A DNA stretch of 64,000 nt, from contig NZ_JAHZSU010000001.1 in NCBI RefSeq assembly GCF_019457945.1, positions 124,001 to 188,000 on the forward strand, given 5' to 3'. Position 1 is the stretch's first letter; each line of letters opens with the position of its first letter. Source of the DNA: Ornithinimicrobium laminariae (lineage in GTDB: Bacteria > Actinomycetota > Actinomycetes > Actinomycetales > Dermatophilaceae). The notes below the pieces were generated by a model, which was not told where the DNA came from, made no database searches, and saw only the letters and a program-made list of their open reading frames with translations. This document shows, in pieces, positions 35,252-42,757 of the stretch. Made by a program: the position numbers and the translations under genes.

Positions 35252-36757
35252 ATGACGACGCAGCCAGTGGATCACGTCAGCAGCATCGACTGGATCGAGA
35301 AAGCTCAACAGATTGCTTTGCCCGAGGGCATCTTTATCGACGGCGGATTTCGGCTATGTGCTGAAACCCGCGAAATCATCACGCCGCGTGACGGCTCGGT
35401 GCTCGGCACGCTGGCGTGGGCAGGCGTGGACGACACGGACCGTGCCGTCGCTGCCGCGCGTCGAGCCTTTGATGACGGACCATGGCCAACGATGGCAGGG
35501 TCAGAGCGTGGCTTGGTGCTCAACCGCTGGGCCGACCTGATTGATGAGCACCGCGACGAAATCGCTCTGCTGGTCTCTCTTGAGATGGGCAAGCCGATTA
35601 GGCACGCTTGGGAGATCGAGTTGCGGGCGCTCATTAACGGCCTGCGATTCTATGCCGGTCTTGCCGACAAGGCGATGGGCGAAATCCCTCGCACTCCCCC
35701 TGGTGACTTGGCAATTGTGACGCGTGAGCCATCTGGCGTCGTCGCGGCCGTCGTGCCCTGGAACTTCCCGCTGACGATCGGTGGCTGGAAGGTGGGCCCG
35801 GCACTCGCCGCAGGCTGCACCATGGTGCTTAAGACCGCCGAACAGTCGCCCCTGTCGATGCAGCGTGTTGCTGCCCTCGGCGCCGAAGCTGGGATGCCCG
35901 AGGGAGTGTTCAATGTGCTCTCTGGTGACGGGACGGTGGTGGGTCGACGTCTGGGTGAACACCCCGACGTCAATGTGCTGACCTTCACCGGGTCAACCGA
36001 GGTCGGTCGACACTTCATGCGGTATGCCGCGGACAGCAACCTCAAGAAGGTGCACCTGGAGTTGGGTGGCAAATCGCCGCACATCATCTTTCCTGAAGCC
36101 ACCGACCTGCAGGCCGCTGCTGACTCGGCGGCCTGGGCGATCTTCTTCAACGCGGGAGAAATGTGCACTGCCGGGTCTCGACTCGTCGTGCACGAAGACA
36201 TTGCCGAAGAAGTCATCGCGCGGGTGATTGAGACCAGCGCTGCGTGGCAGCCAGCAGATCCGCTGTTGCCTGACACGTTGATGGGCCCCCTTGTCGACAA
36301 GACCAGCCTGACACGTATCCAGAAGCAGTTAGCGCAGGGCCTGGAACAGGGAGCTACCGTGCGCAGCGGCGGCTCCGCAGTGCACACCGACTCCGGTGGC
36401 CCCTACCTTGCGCCCACCGTGATCACTGATGCCGCTCGCGACAACTTGTTGGTGCAGGAAGAGTTGTTTGGGCCAGTGCTCGCTGTCCAGACCTTTAGCA
36501 CCGAAGCCGAAGCGATCGAGATTGCCCGGGACACGCCATACGGTCTCGCCGCCGGTTTGTGGACCAGCGATCTGGGCCGGGCGCATCGCGTCTCCAACGC
36601 TATGCACGCCGGCATTGTCTGGGTGAACTGCTACGAAGAGGGCGACATGAGCGTCCCCTTTGGTGGCGTCAAACTCACTGGCGGCGGCCGGGACAAGTCT
36701 CATCACGCGATGGATGAATACACCGATCTGAAAACGACGTGGGTGAAGTATGGCTAA
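35252..36757 (+). CDS. puuC: Aldehyde dehydrogenase, PuuC-like
   Basis: This 501-residue enzyme resembles gamma-glutamyl-gamma-aminobutyraldehyde dehydrogenase. The PuuC N-terminal extension (SSIDWIEKAQQIALPEGIFI) and the C-terminal GDMSVPFGGVKLTGGGRDKS block both match. The catalytic cysteine is in NAGEMCTAG (C305) and the base in LELGGKSPH (E270). It would oxidise a gamma-glutamyl-amino aldehyde to the acid. The ATG follows CCGGAGGCAAAGC. It overlaps the PuuD-like gene by 8 bp, so the last two steps of the glutamylation route are coupled. Confidence 0.85.
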   Translation: MTTQPVDHVSSIDWIEKAQQIALPEGIFIDGGFRLCAETREIITPRDGSVLGTLAWAGVDDTDRAVAAARRAFDDGPWPTMAGSERGLVLNRWADLIDEHRDEIALLVSLEMGKPIRHAWEIELRALINGLRFYAGLADKAMGEIPRTPPGDLAIVTREPSGVVAAVVPWNFPLTIGGWKVGPALAAGCTMVLKTAEQSPLSMQRVAALGAEAGMPEGVFNVLSGDGTVVGRRLGEHPDVNVLTFTGSTEVGRHFMRYAADSNLKKVHLELGGKSPHIIFPEATDLQAAADSAAWAIFFNAGEMCTAGSRLVVHEDIAEEVIARVIETSAAWQPADPLLPDTLMGPLVDKTSLTRIQKQLAQGLEQGATVRSGGSAVHTDSGGPYLAPTVITDAARDNLLVQEELFGPVLAVQTFSTEAEAIEIARDTPYGLAAGLWTSDLGRAHRVSNAMHAGIVWVNCYEEGDMSVPFGGVKLTGGGRDKSHHAMDEYTDLKTTWVKYG

Positions 36758-37472
36758 GCGCCCATTCATTGCTGTGCCGAGTCGCTTCTCCGAGAGCGCC
36801 TCGGCGATCCGCTATCGGGCCGAGCTTGGCGCGCGAGCGTTGATCTCGGGGCTCTATGCCGCCGGCGCAGAGCCATTGCTAGTGCACCCGCATGCTCCCG
36901 ACGCCGAGATTAATGTCGAGGCGGTGGCTGAGCGCCTCAGTTTTGTCGACGGCATTGTCTTGCCTGGCGGTGGCGACCTTTCGCATCGTTGGTCCAGTCA
37001 AGAGGCACACCCCAGCCTGTATGACGTGGACGAGGAGCAGGACGCTTTTGATCTTGCGATCGCCAGCTATGCACTAGACCAGGGCATCCCGCTCCTAGCT
37101 ATTTGTCGCGGGCTTCAGGTCGTCACAACCCTGCGCCAGGGTGAGTTGCACCTCGACATGGCTGAAGTGCCAGAGATTGGTAAGGACCACCGGCACCTGC
37201 GCCACGAGATCAGCCTCTCCCCTGGCTCACGGATGGCGTCAACCTTCGGTGACTCACTGCAGATCTCGTGCTATCACCACCAAGCCATCAAAACGCTTGG
37301 CTCAGGCATGGTCTGCACCGCGCAGAGTGCCGACAACGTCGTCGAAGCTGTGGAGATGCCCGATTCGAAGGGCTGGTTCCTGGGGGTGCAGTGGCACCCA
37401 GAGGACACGTGGGATTCTGACCCCCACCAACTGGCGCTGCTAAAAGAACTCGTTGACGCTAGCCGCCCGTAG
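36750..37472 (+). CDS. puuD: Gamma-glutamyl-GABA hydrolase, PuuD-like
   Basis: The 240-residue class I amidotransferase-fold hydrolase has the PuuD-type nucleophile motif LAICRGLQVV (C119) and QWHPEDTW with H216 and E218. The N-terminus PFIAVPSRF...IRYRAELG and ISCYHHQAIK are also PuuD-like. It would remove the gamma-glutamyl group from the oxidised substrate and regenerate glutamate. It is the last gene of the five-gene operon and ends at a hairpin shared with the convergent MarR gene. Confidence 0.85.
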   Translation: MAKRPFIAVPSRFSESASAIRYRAELGARALISGLYAAGAEPLLVHPHAPDAEINVEAVAERLSFVDGIVLPGGGDLSHRWSSQEAHPSLYDVDEEQDAFDLAIASYALDQGIPLLAICRGLQVVTTLRQGELHLDMAEVPEIGKDHRHLRHEISLSPGSRMASTFGDSLQISCYHHQAIKTLGSGMVCTAQSADNVVEAVEMPDSKGWFLGVQWHPEDTWDSDPHQLALLKELVDASRP

Positions 37473-37509
37473 GGGATACCGCTTCGCTGGGGGCGAGCCG
37501 CAACGACAT

Positions 37510-37549
37510 CGAAGCCACTCGAGACTCAAACTAGTCTCGGGTGGCTTCG
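37510..37549. terminator. Terminator between puuD-like and marR genes
   Basis: Arms 37510-37526 and 37533-37549 pair over 17 bp with one mismatch (G-U in RNA) and a 6-nt loop. The right arm runs into the last codons of the MarR gene, so it could work in both directions. Confidence 0.7.
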
Positions 37550-38037
37550 ACCGTCTCGACGATCTGACGCAGCCCAGCGGTCATTTCTTCTAGGCGCTCG
37601 GGAGAAATCTGGGACACGAGCTGAGCCTCAACTGCGTTGAACTTCTCAAAGATGGTCTGCACCAACTCCAGGCCAGCAGGGGTCAGACTCAGATTCACCA
37701 TGCGCTTGTCTTCGGTGCCGCGGGCGCGGTCAAGCCACCCGCGGGTCACCAAGGTGTTGACCACGCCAGTCAAGGTTGCCTTGGAGATGCCAGCCGCTTC
37801 AGACGCGCGGCGTGTCTCCAGGCCATCCCAAATCCACACGACCCACAAGACCACCCAGCCAGTCCAGGTGATGTCGTGCTCGCGGAGCACGGAGTTTGTG
37901 AGTTTGGTTCTGGCCGCGTTGGCAGCCCGATAGAGGGTTGAGACCGCACGCGCCGAGGCGAAGTCGATGGGCAAGTTTCCAACTTTTGCCCTCATGGCTT
38001 CTTCCGATTCAGCTAGCGAATAGTCTCCTAGTTTCAT
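37531..38037 (-). CDS. MarR-family transcriptional regulator
   Basis: This 168-residue protein has the MarR winged-helix core: TWTGWVVLWVVW (helix 2 region), RASEAAGISKATLTGVVNTLVTRGWLDR (recognition helix, ~78-105, given as family landmark) and the wing GTEDKRMVNLSLTPAG. It lies 39 bp after the acetoacetate-decarboxylase-like gene on the same strand, so it is probably co-transcribed under operator 4 and autoregulated. As the only regulator in the cluster it is the best candidate to bind the six operators. The ATG follows GAGGAC. Confidence 0.88.
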   Translation of the reverse strand: MKLGDYSLAESEEAMRAKVGNLPIDFASARAVSTLYRAANAARTKLTNSVLREHDITWTGWVVLWVVWIWDGLETRRASEAAGISKATLTGVVNTLVTRGWLDRARGTEDKRMVNLSLTPAGLELVQTIFEKFNAVEAQLVSQISPERLEEMTAGLRQIVETVEATRD

Positions 38038-38076
38038 GTCCTCAGCCTAACGGGATCTAGTTGTCGCAGCGGCTAT

Positions 38077-38874
38077 TCAGCCGTCCAACCGCTCGAGGCT
38101 GGTGCCGCCATTCCACTTCACGCCAATCTGCTGGAAATAGCCGCCAATGACCTCTTGGACAGGCAGGCTCGTCAACTCTTCGTTTGGCGAGTCATAGAGG
38201 TTCAACTCTGCGTCGCCTGTCCAGGCCTGTCCGCCTTCGAACTCGGCGGCCCCGGACGAGATCAACTCCGAGAACGCGTCGCCTGGGCCATCGATGTTGG
38301 GGAACACACGGTGGTGAGCCATCTTGTTGGCGTTCACAAAGCCGTTGGTCGGGGACTCTTCACGCAGCGTCACGACAGCGTCAGCCAAACGGCGGTCGCC
38401 AGCTGACAGTGAGGCGCCGAACATGCCGCCAGGGGCGATAGAGGGCGAGGCTTGCGGGAAGGCGTGCGGGCGGGTCTGCCACATCGACCCCAACTTCTTG
38501 GGATAACCCTGATGCAACCCACGACCGATGGCGAAGTCCTTGTCCACCCAGATGAAGACGCAGCGCGAGAACGTCTGCCCCTTATAGGAGCAGCGAACCA
38601 CGACGAACGCCTCCTTGTACTGGCTCTGAACCGGGTCCAGCAGTTCCTTGCGCGAGCTAGAGCATGACTGCCAGTCCGCCCAGATCATCGCTACGGCCCC
38701 CGGGTCTTCTTCGGCTAGCGAGAGCGGTGCGGGGAGCAGATCGGCCACCCGGTCAGGGTCCGTGCGGTACTCGACCGTGAGGAGATCTCCGGAGTAAAAC
38801 CACGGCGGACTGGGGATGATGCCGCCCTTACCTTGTGCGGTTCGGGGGTAGAGAAATCCGCTCATGTCAGCCAT
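38077..38874 (-). CDS. Acetoacetate decarboxylase-family protein
   Basis: The 265-residue protein has the family's Schiff-base lysine in HQGYPKKLG (K126/K127), with EYRTDPD (R37) and YKEAF (E88) at the positions of the active-site Arg and Glu. It is a soluble, single-domain member of normal length. The superfamily contains true decarboxylases as well as aldolase/dehydratase-type enzymes, so a role on a keto-acid intermediate of the ring-cleavage pathway is inferred; that could compensate for absent HpaH or HpaI. It is divergent from the glutamine-synthetase-like gene, and operator 4 lies 20 bp upstream. Confidence 0.8.
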   Translation of the reverse strand: MADMSGFLYPRTAQGKGGIIPSPPWFYSGDLLTVEYRTDPDRVADLLPAPLSLAEEDPGAVAMIWADWQSCSSSRKELLDPVQSQYKEAFVVVRCSYKGQTFSRCVFIWVDKDFAIGRGLHQGYPKKLGSMWQTRPHAFPQASPSIAPGGMFGASLSAGDRRLADAVVTLREESPTNGFVNANKMAHHRVFPNIDGPGDAFSELISSGAAEFEGGQAWTGDAELNLYDSPNEELTSLPVQEVIGGYFQQIGVKWNGGTSLERLDG

Positions 38875-38894
38875 CTTGGACCTTTCATCGGGTT

Positions 38895-38910
38895 CGTTTG
38901 GGTCCGTACG
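38895..38910 (-). promoter_or_regulatory. Operator 4 of the catabolic regulon
   Basis: CGTTTGGGTCCGTACG fits the 7-2-7 palindrome. On the minus strand TATCGT (38908-38913), a likely -10 box of the decarboxylase-marR operon, overlaps its first three bases. Confidence 0.65.
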
Positions 38911-38940
38911 ATACCCCTAATCCGGTGAGAATAAAAGGGG

Positions 38941-38969
38941 TTGTCTAGGGGCAACGACCGGGATATTGT
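38941..38969 (+). promoter_or_regulatory. Promoter of the glutamine-synthetase-like / P450 operon
   Basis: TTGTCT (38941-38946) and TATTGT (38964-38969) are 17 bp apart, a good sigma-A-type promoter. The -10 overlaps operator 5. Confidence 0.6.
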
Positions 38970-38982
38970 TCGTACCCAAACG
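38967..38982 (+). promoter_or_regulatory. Operator 5 of the catabolic regulon
   Basis: TGTTCGTACCCAAACG matches the right half-site exactly and the left half-site loosely. It lies between the -10 box and the ribosome binding site. Confidence 0.6.
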
Positions 38983-38998
38983 ACGCAAGGAGGCGCGC

Positions 38999-40351
38999 AT
39001 GGAACATCTGGATCCAGAGGAACTGGCTCGTAAGGCTGAGGAACTTGCTGCACAGGGGATCGACGTAGTCCGCCTGGGCTACTCCGACATCATTGGCACC
39101 GACCGTGGCCGCGACCTTCTCGTGTCAGGCTTTGAGCGCACCGCTGGCGGAGGCGTCGCCTTCTGTCGCTCGGTGTACGCCACCACCCCGATGGGTGATG
39201 TTGTGCCGATCGAAGGCGGGCTTGAAGCTGGCCTCCCCGACATCATTGCGCGTCCTGTGCTGGAAACGACCCGTGCCCTGCCCTGGGAGCCAGGCGTAGC
39301 CCACTGCATCGGCGAACTCTTCAACGCCGACGGGTCCCCTTCCGAAGAAAGCCCGCGCAATGTGTTGAAGCGCGTCGCGGCTGCTTTTGCCGAGTTGGAC
39401 ATCACTCCGATGATCGGCCCGGAGTTGGAGTTTTACGTCCTTGAAAAGAGTGAAACCTCCGAGAATGGCTGGGCTCCGTATGGGCAGGCTCCGGGCAACG
39501 TGTATGTCTCCGGACTGCGCGGGGACCCCGACAACTCGCTCTTGGACTCACTGCGCAACTTGGAGAAGTACGGCTTGGACGTCGTGGCAGCTAACCACGA
39601 GTTCAGCTCTGGTCAGTTTGAGATCAACATGTGGCACTCCGACGCTCTGGACGCCGCCGATCGCAGCCACCGGTTCAAAGCAGCCGTCCAAGAGTTGTCG
39701 CGCTATCACGACAAGCTCGCCACCTTTATGGCCAAACCCTACAACGACGAGGGCGGATCTGGTTTTCACCTGCACTTCTCCGCGCTTGACTCAAACGGCA
39801 CGCCAGTCTTTGACGACCCCAACTCCGAGGACGGCTTGTCTGACCTCGCACACCACGCGATCGCTGGCATTCTCGCCCACGCGCCGGCTCTGGCGGCCCT
39901 GAGCAACCCCACGATCAACTCCTACAAGCGCTTTGGCCCCGACACCCTGGCACCATGGTTGATCGACTGGGGCCTGGACAACCGCAGCGCCATGGTCCGG
40001 ATTCCCCCAGAGCGCGGCAAGGCCTCACGGCTCGAGTTGCGTCTCGGCGATGCCAGCGCCAACCCATACCTGGCCATTGCCGGAATGATGGCAGCCGCCT
40101 ACCTCGGGGTTCGGGACAAGTTGGAGCTCCAAGACCCGCTGGAGGGCTACGGCTACGACGCGTCGAAGGCCGATATGCTCCCGACATCGCTGGGCGAGGC
40201 GCTGGATGCTTTGGAGGCTGATGAAGCGATGGTCGACCTGCTCGGCCCCGCCTTCACCCAGACCTTCGTCGCCTACAAGCGAAACGAGATTGAGCGCTTC
40301 AATGCCTTCATCACGGACTGGGAGTTCCGTGAATACACGTATCACCTCTGA
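38999..40351 (+). CDS. Glutamine-synthetase-family gamma-glutamyl ligase (PuuA-like)
   Basis: The 450-residue protein has the GS fold: N-terminal beta-grasp part (RLGYSDIIGTDRGRD) and catalytic motifs IGPELEFYVLE, NHEFSSGQFEINMWH, GSGFHLHFSALD, NSYKRFGPD and LELRLGDASANPYLA. Such non-canonical GS enzymes (PuuA, IpuC, AtdA1-type) ligate glutamate to an amine other than ammonia using ATP. Linkage to PuuC- and PuuD-like genes supports this. The ATG at 38999 follows AAGGAGG; a longer frame through the operator is rejected. The P450 gene follows 30 bp later. Confidence 0.85.
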   Translation: MEHLDPEELARKAEELAAQGIDVVRLGYSDIIGTDRGRDLLVSGFERTAGGGVAFCRSVYATTPMGDVVPIEGGLEAGLPDIIARPVLETTRALPWEPGVAHCIGELFNADGSPSEESPRNVLKRVAAAFAELDITPMIGPELEFYVLEKSETSENGWAPYGQAPGNVYVSGLRGDPDNSLLDSLRNLEKYGLDVVAANHEFSSGQFEINMWHSDALDAADRSHRFKAAVQELSRYHDKLATFMAKPYNDEGGSGFHLHFSALDSNGTPVFDDPNSEDGLSDLAHHAIAGILAHAPALAALSNPTINSYKRFGPDTLAPWLIDWGLDNRSAMVRIPPERGKASRLELRLGDASANPYLAIAGMMAAAYLGVRDKLELQDPLEGYGYDASKADMLPTSLGEALDALEADEAMVDLLGPAFTQTFVAYKRNEIERFNAFITDWEFREYTYHL

Positions 40352-40381
40352 TTCTGGCCCGTTAAGTGAACAGGAGCACCT

Positions 40382-41644
40382 ATGAACCCCAGTGAACCCG
40401 TAGCCCTTGAGGACGTTGACCTCACCAACCTGGATGCCTTCCGCGATGGTCAAGCCTGGGCACAGTTTGACACCCTGCGTCGTGAAGACCCAGTGCACTG
40501 GAATGAGGAGGCGGACGACGCAGGCTTCTGGGCCGTCACCAAATATGACGACATCTGGACCGTCGATAAGGACTCAGAGACCTTCACCTCGGAGGAGTTC
40601 GTCAACCTCGAAGAAGTCAGCCCGGAGAACCGCGACAAGCGCCGGTCAATGCTGGAAACCGATGGGCCACGGCACGCAGCATTGAAGCAGTTGTTGGCGC
40701 GCGAGTTCAGCCCGCGCAACCTGATGAAAAACTACGAGGGGTTCCTGCGCGAAATCACCCGCAAGACGGTGGATGACGCCCTGCAGCACCCTGAGTTCGA
40801 CTTCGTTCAAAAGATCAGCGCTGACTTCCCGATCCAGGTCTTGGCCAGGCTGCTCGACGTCCCGCTATCGGACACGCCGCAGCTGATTGCCTGGGGCAAT
40901 GAGTTGGTGGCCAATACCGACCCTGACTACACGGCTCACTTGCTCGATGACCCTGAGAGCGAAAAGTACGCCCACCTGCCCTTCCGCTCCCCCACCGTGC
41001 AGGAGGTCTGGGACTACGGTCGTGCCTTGCGTGACGCTCGCAAGGGTGGCGATGGCAAGGACCTGATCAGCTTGTTGGCCAACAAGGCGCCCTCCGACGG
41101 CATCCCGCTGTCCGAGGACGACTTTGACAACTACTTCACGCTGCTGGTCATCGCTGGCAACGAGACCACTCGGCACGCCATCAGTTCTTCGATGCTGGGC
41201 CTGATGGAGCAGCCAGAGCAGTTGCGCAAGTTGCAGGACAACCCAGAGTTGATCGCTCCGGCCGTCGAAGAGTTGCTGCGCTGGGCCTCCCCGGTGCATC
41301 ACTTCCGCCGCACGGCGACTAAGGACGTGGTCTTGGGCGGTAAAGAGATCAAGGAGGGCGACAAGGTCGTGATGTGGTTCGGCTCGGGCAACCGCGACGA
41401 CGATCACTTCGAGAACCCCTACTCGATTGATGTCACCCGCACCAACGTCGACCACCTCACCTTCGGCAAGGGCAGCCCGCACCTGTGCATGGGCAACAAC
41501 CTGGCCCGGATGGAGATCCGGCTGATGTTTGAAGAGTTGCTGCCACGCTTAGAGTCCATCGAGCTCAACGGTGACGTCAAGCGCATCCGCTCCAACTTCG
41601 TCAACGGGATCAAGAAGTTCCCGGTGAAGGTCGCGACCAAGTAG
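40382..41644 (+). CDS. Cytochrome P450
   Basis: The 420-residue soluble P450 has the I-helix motif LVIAGNETTRHA, the ExxR motif in VEELLRW and the heme loop FGKGSPHLCMGNNLAR with C369 as thiolate ligand. The FGxGxxHxC spacing and AGNETT resemble the CYP125/CYP142/CYP111 branch, which acts on hydrophobic steroid or terpenoid substrates; substrate prediction from this is weak. It is co-transcribed with the GS-like ligase. No ferredoxin gene is next to it, so the PDR-type reductase encoded 1.1 kb away is the likely electron donor. Confidence 0.9.
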   Translation: MNPSEPVALEDVDLTNLDAFRDGQAWAQFDTLRREDPVHWNEEADDAGFWAVTKYDDIWTVDKDSETFTSEEFVNLEEVSPENRDKRRSMLETDGPRHAALKQLLAREFSPRNLMKNYEGFLREITRKTVDDALQHPEFDFVQKISADFPIQVLARLLDVPLSDTPQLIAWGNELVANTDPDYTAHLLDDPESEKYAHLPFRSPTVQEVWDYGRALRDARKGGDGKDLISLLANKAPSDGIPLSEDDFDNYFTLLVIAGNETTRHAISSSMLGLMEQPEQLRKLQDNPELIAPAVEELLRWASPVHHFRRTATKDVVLGGKEIKEGDKVVMWFGSGNRDDDHFENPYSIDVTRTNVDHLTFGKGSPHLCMGNNLARMEIRLMFEELLPRLESIELNGDVKRIRSNFVNGIKKFPVKVATK

Positions 41645-41657
41645 CGGCCTACCGCAG

Positions 41658-41705
41658 ACTGCAAAGGGCGCCGGGTGAATTGTTTCACCCGGCGCCCTTT
41701 GCAGT
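41658..41705. terminator. 22-bp perfect hairpin between P450 and VanA-like genes
   Basis: Arms 41658-41679 and 41684-41705 are perfectly complementary with a TTGT loop, between convergent genes. Confidence 0.85.
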
Positions 41706-41712
41706 GCCCGCC

Positions 41713-42738
41713 CTAGGCTCCTTCTTCAGCAGCCAAACGGCGCATAATCCTGCGAACACTTAACATCGCCGCGTCTGCCTGCACACGCACCTCACGCTGC
41801 GGGCCATCGTCGTCCAGCACATCCTGCATCTCTTCGAGAAGCGCCTTGACCTTGGCGTAGTAGTCGAAGAACAAAGGCTTCAGGACACCATCAGCCGCGG
41901 CGCCAGGGGCAAAATTGCGGCTGACCCGCCAGGCATGCCAGGTGGAACTGGCATTGATCGGGGTGATCGAGTGGCTAAAGATGAGTTGCAAATCTTCTTC
42001 GCCGGCACGTCGCACAGTCCAGCGGTCAACCCACTGTCCGGGGGCCACAAACTCGCCTTCTTCGCGCTGATCGAAGACCTCGTCCCGATCAATATCCAAG
42101 AGCTCAGCTTGGAAGGCCGGCATCGGCTGTCCAGGGAAATCGCGCCAGAACTTAACGCGGGTCTCGCTGACCTCGACCTCAAGGGTGGGGGTGCTACCGA
42201 GCAGAGCCGGCGGGCTAATCTCCGGAGCCACCGTGGCGACGTGGGTGATGTCCGAAAAGTTGTCCTGCAGCAGGGTTGCTCCAGCCTGCGTGGTCCATTC
42301 CTCCCCCAGGGTCGACCAGCCAGCGTCATCAAGCCAAGGCGTGGAGGGCTTTGGCCGCAGGCGTGCCACCGCTGGGTCGCCAATCCAGACATAGATCAAA
42401 CCCCCACTCTCGTGCACCGGGAAGCTCTTGACCTTCGCGTCATAGGGCACCTCAGCCTGGGTTGGAACGGCGGTGACGGCCCCGTCCAGGGAGTAGGTGA
42501 AACCCGAGTAGCCATCGACGATGGTGTCGCCGGTGACAGTGCCTCGGCTGAGCGGGAACGGCAGATTGACGCAACGATCGCGCAGAGCGACCGCGGCGCC
42601 AGACGTCTTGCGGGTGAGGAGAATGGGTTGGTCAATCAGTCGGCGGGCCACGGGCATACGTCCGACGTCCTCGCTGGTGGCCAACGCATACCAAGCATTG
42701 CGGGGGAAGGTGCTGCGGGTGCCTTCTCTAGTGCTCAT
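41713..42738 (-). CDS. VanA-like Rieske oxygenase homologue lacking iron ligands
   Basis: The 341-residue protein aligns along its length with VanA-type Rieske oxygenases (N-terminal NAWYALATSEDV, GGLIYVWIGDPAVA, C-terminal LSVRRIMRRLAAE). The Rieske site, normally C-x-H ... C-x2-H, reads C56-V-N58 ... D75-G-Y-S78, so three of four [2Fe-2S] ligands are gone. The mononuclear iron motif D-x2-H-x4-H reads D163-I-T-H166 with A171 in place of the second histidine. I confirmed these codons on the DNA (42565-42573 and 42505-42516). The frame is intact with no stop or shift. It probably cannot work as an oxygenase; a binding or regulatory role is possible. It follows the reductase gene by 19 bp and its ATG follows ACGGAG. 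Confidence 0.85.
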   Translation of the reverse strand: MSTREGTRSTFPRNAWYALATSEDVGRMPVARRLIDQPILLTRKTSGAAVALRDRCVNLPFPLSRGTVTGDTIVDGYSGFTYSLDGAVTAVPTQAEVPYDAKVKSFPVHESGGLIYVWIGDPAVARLRPKPSTPWLDDAGWSTLGEEWTTQAGATLLQDNFSDITHVATVAPEISPPALLGSTPTLEVEVSETRVKFWRDFPGQPMPAFQAELLDIDRDEVFDQREEGEFVAPGQWVDRWTVRRAGEEDLQLIFSHSITPINASSTWHAWRVSRNFAPGAAADGVLKPLFFDYYAKVKALLEEMQDVLDDDGPQREVRVQADAAMLSVRRIMRRLAAEEGA

Positions 42739-42757
42739 CACAGATCTCCGTCTTGTC

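Noticed and set aside
38966-38998. Upstream extension of the GS-like ligase
   Set aside because: It would start inside operator 5; ATG 38999 has AAGGAGG and matches the family start.
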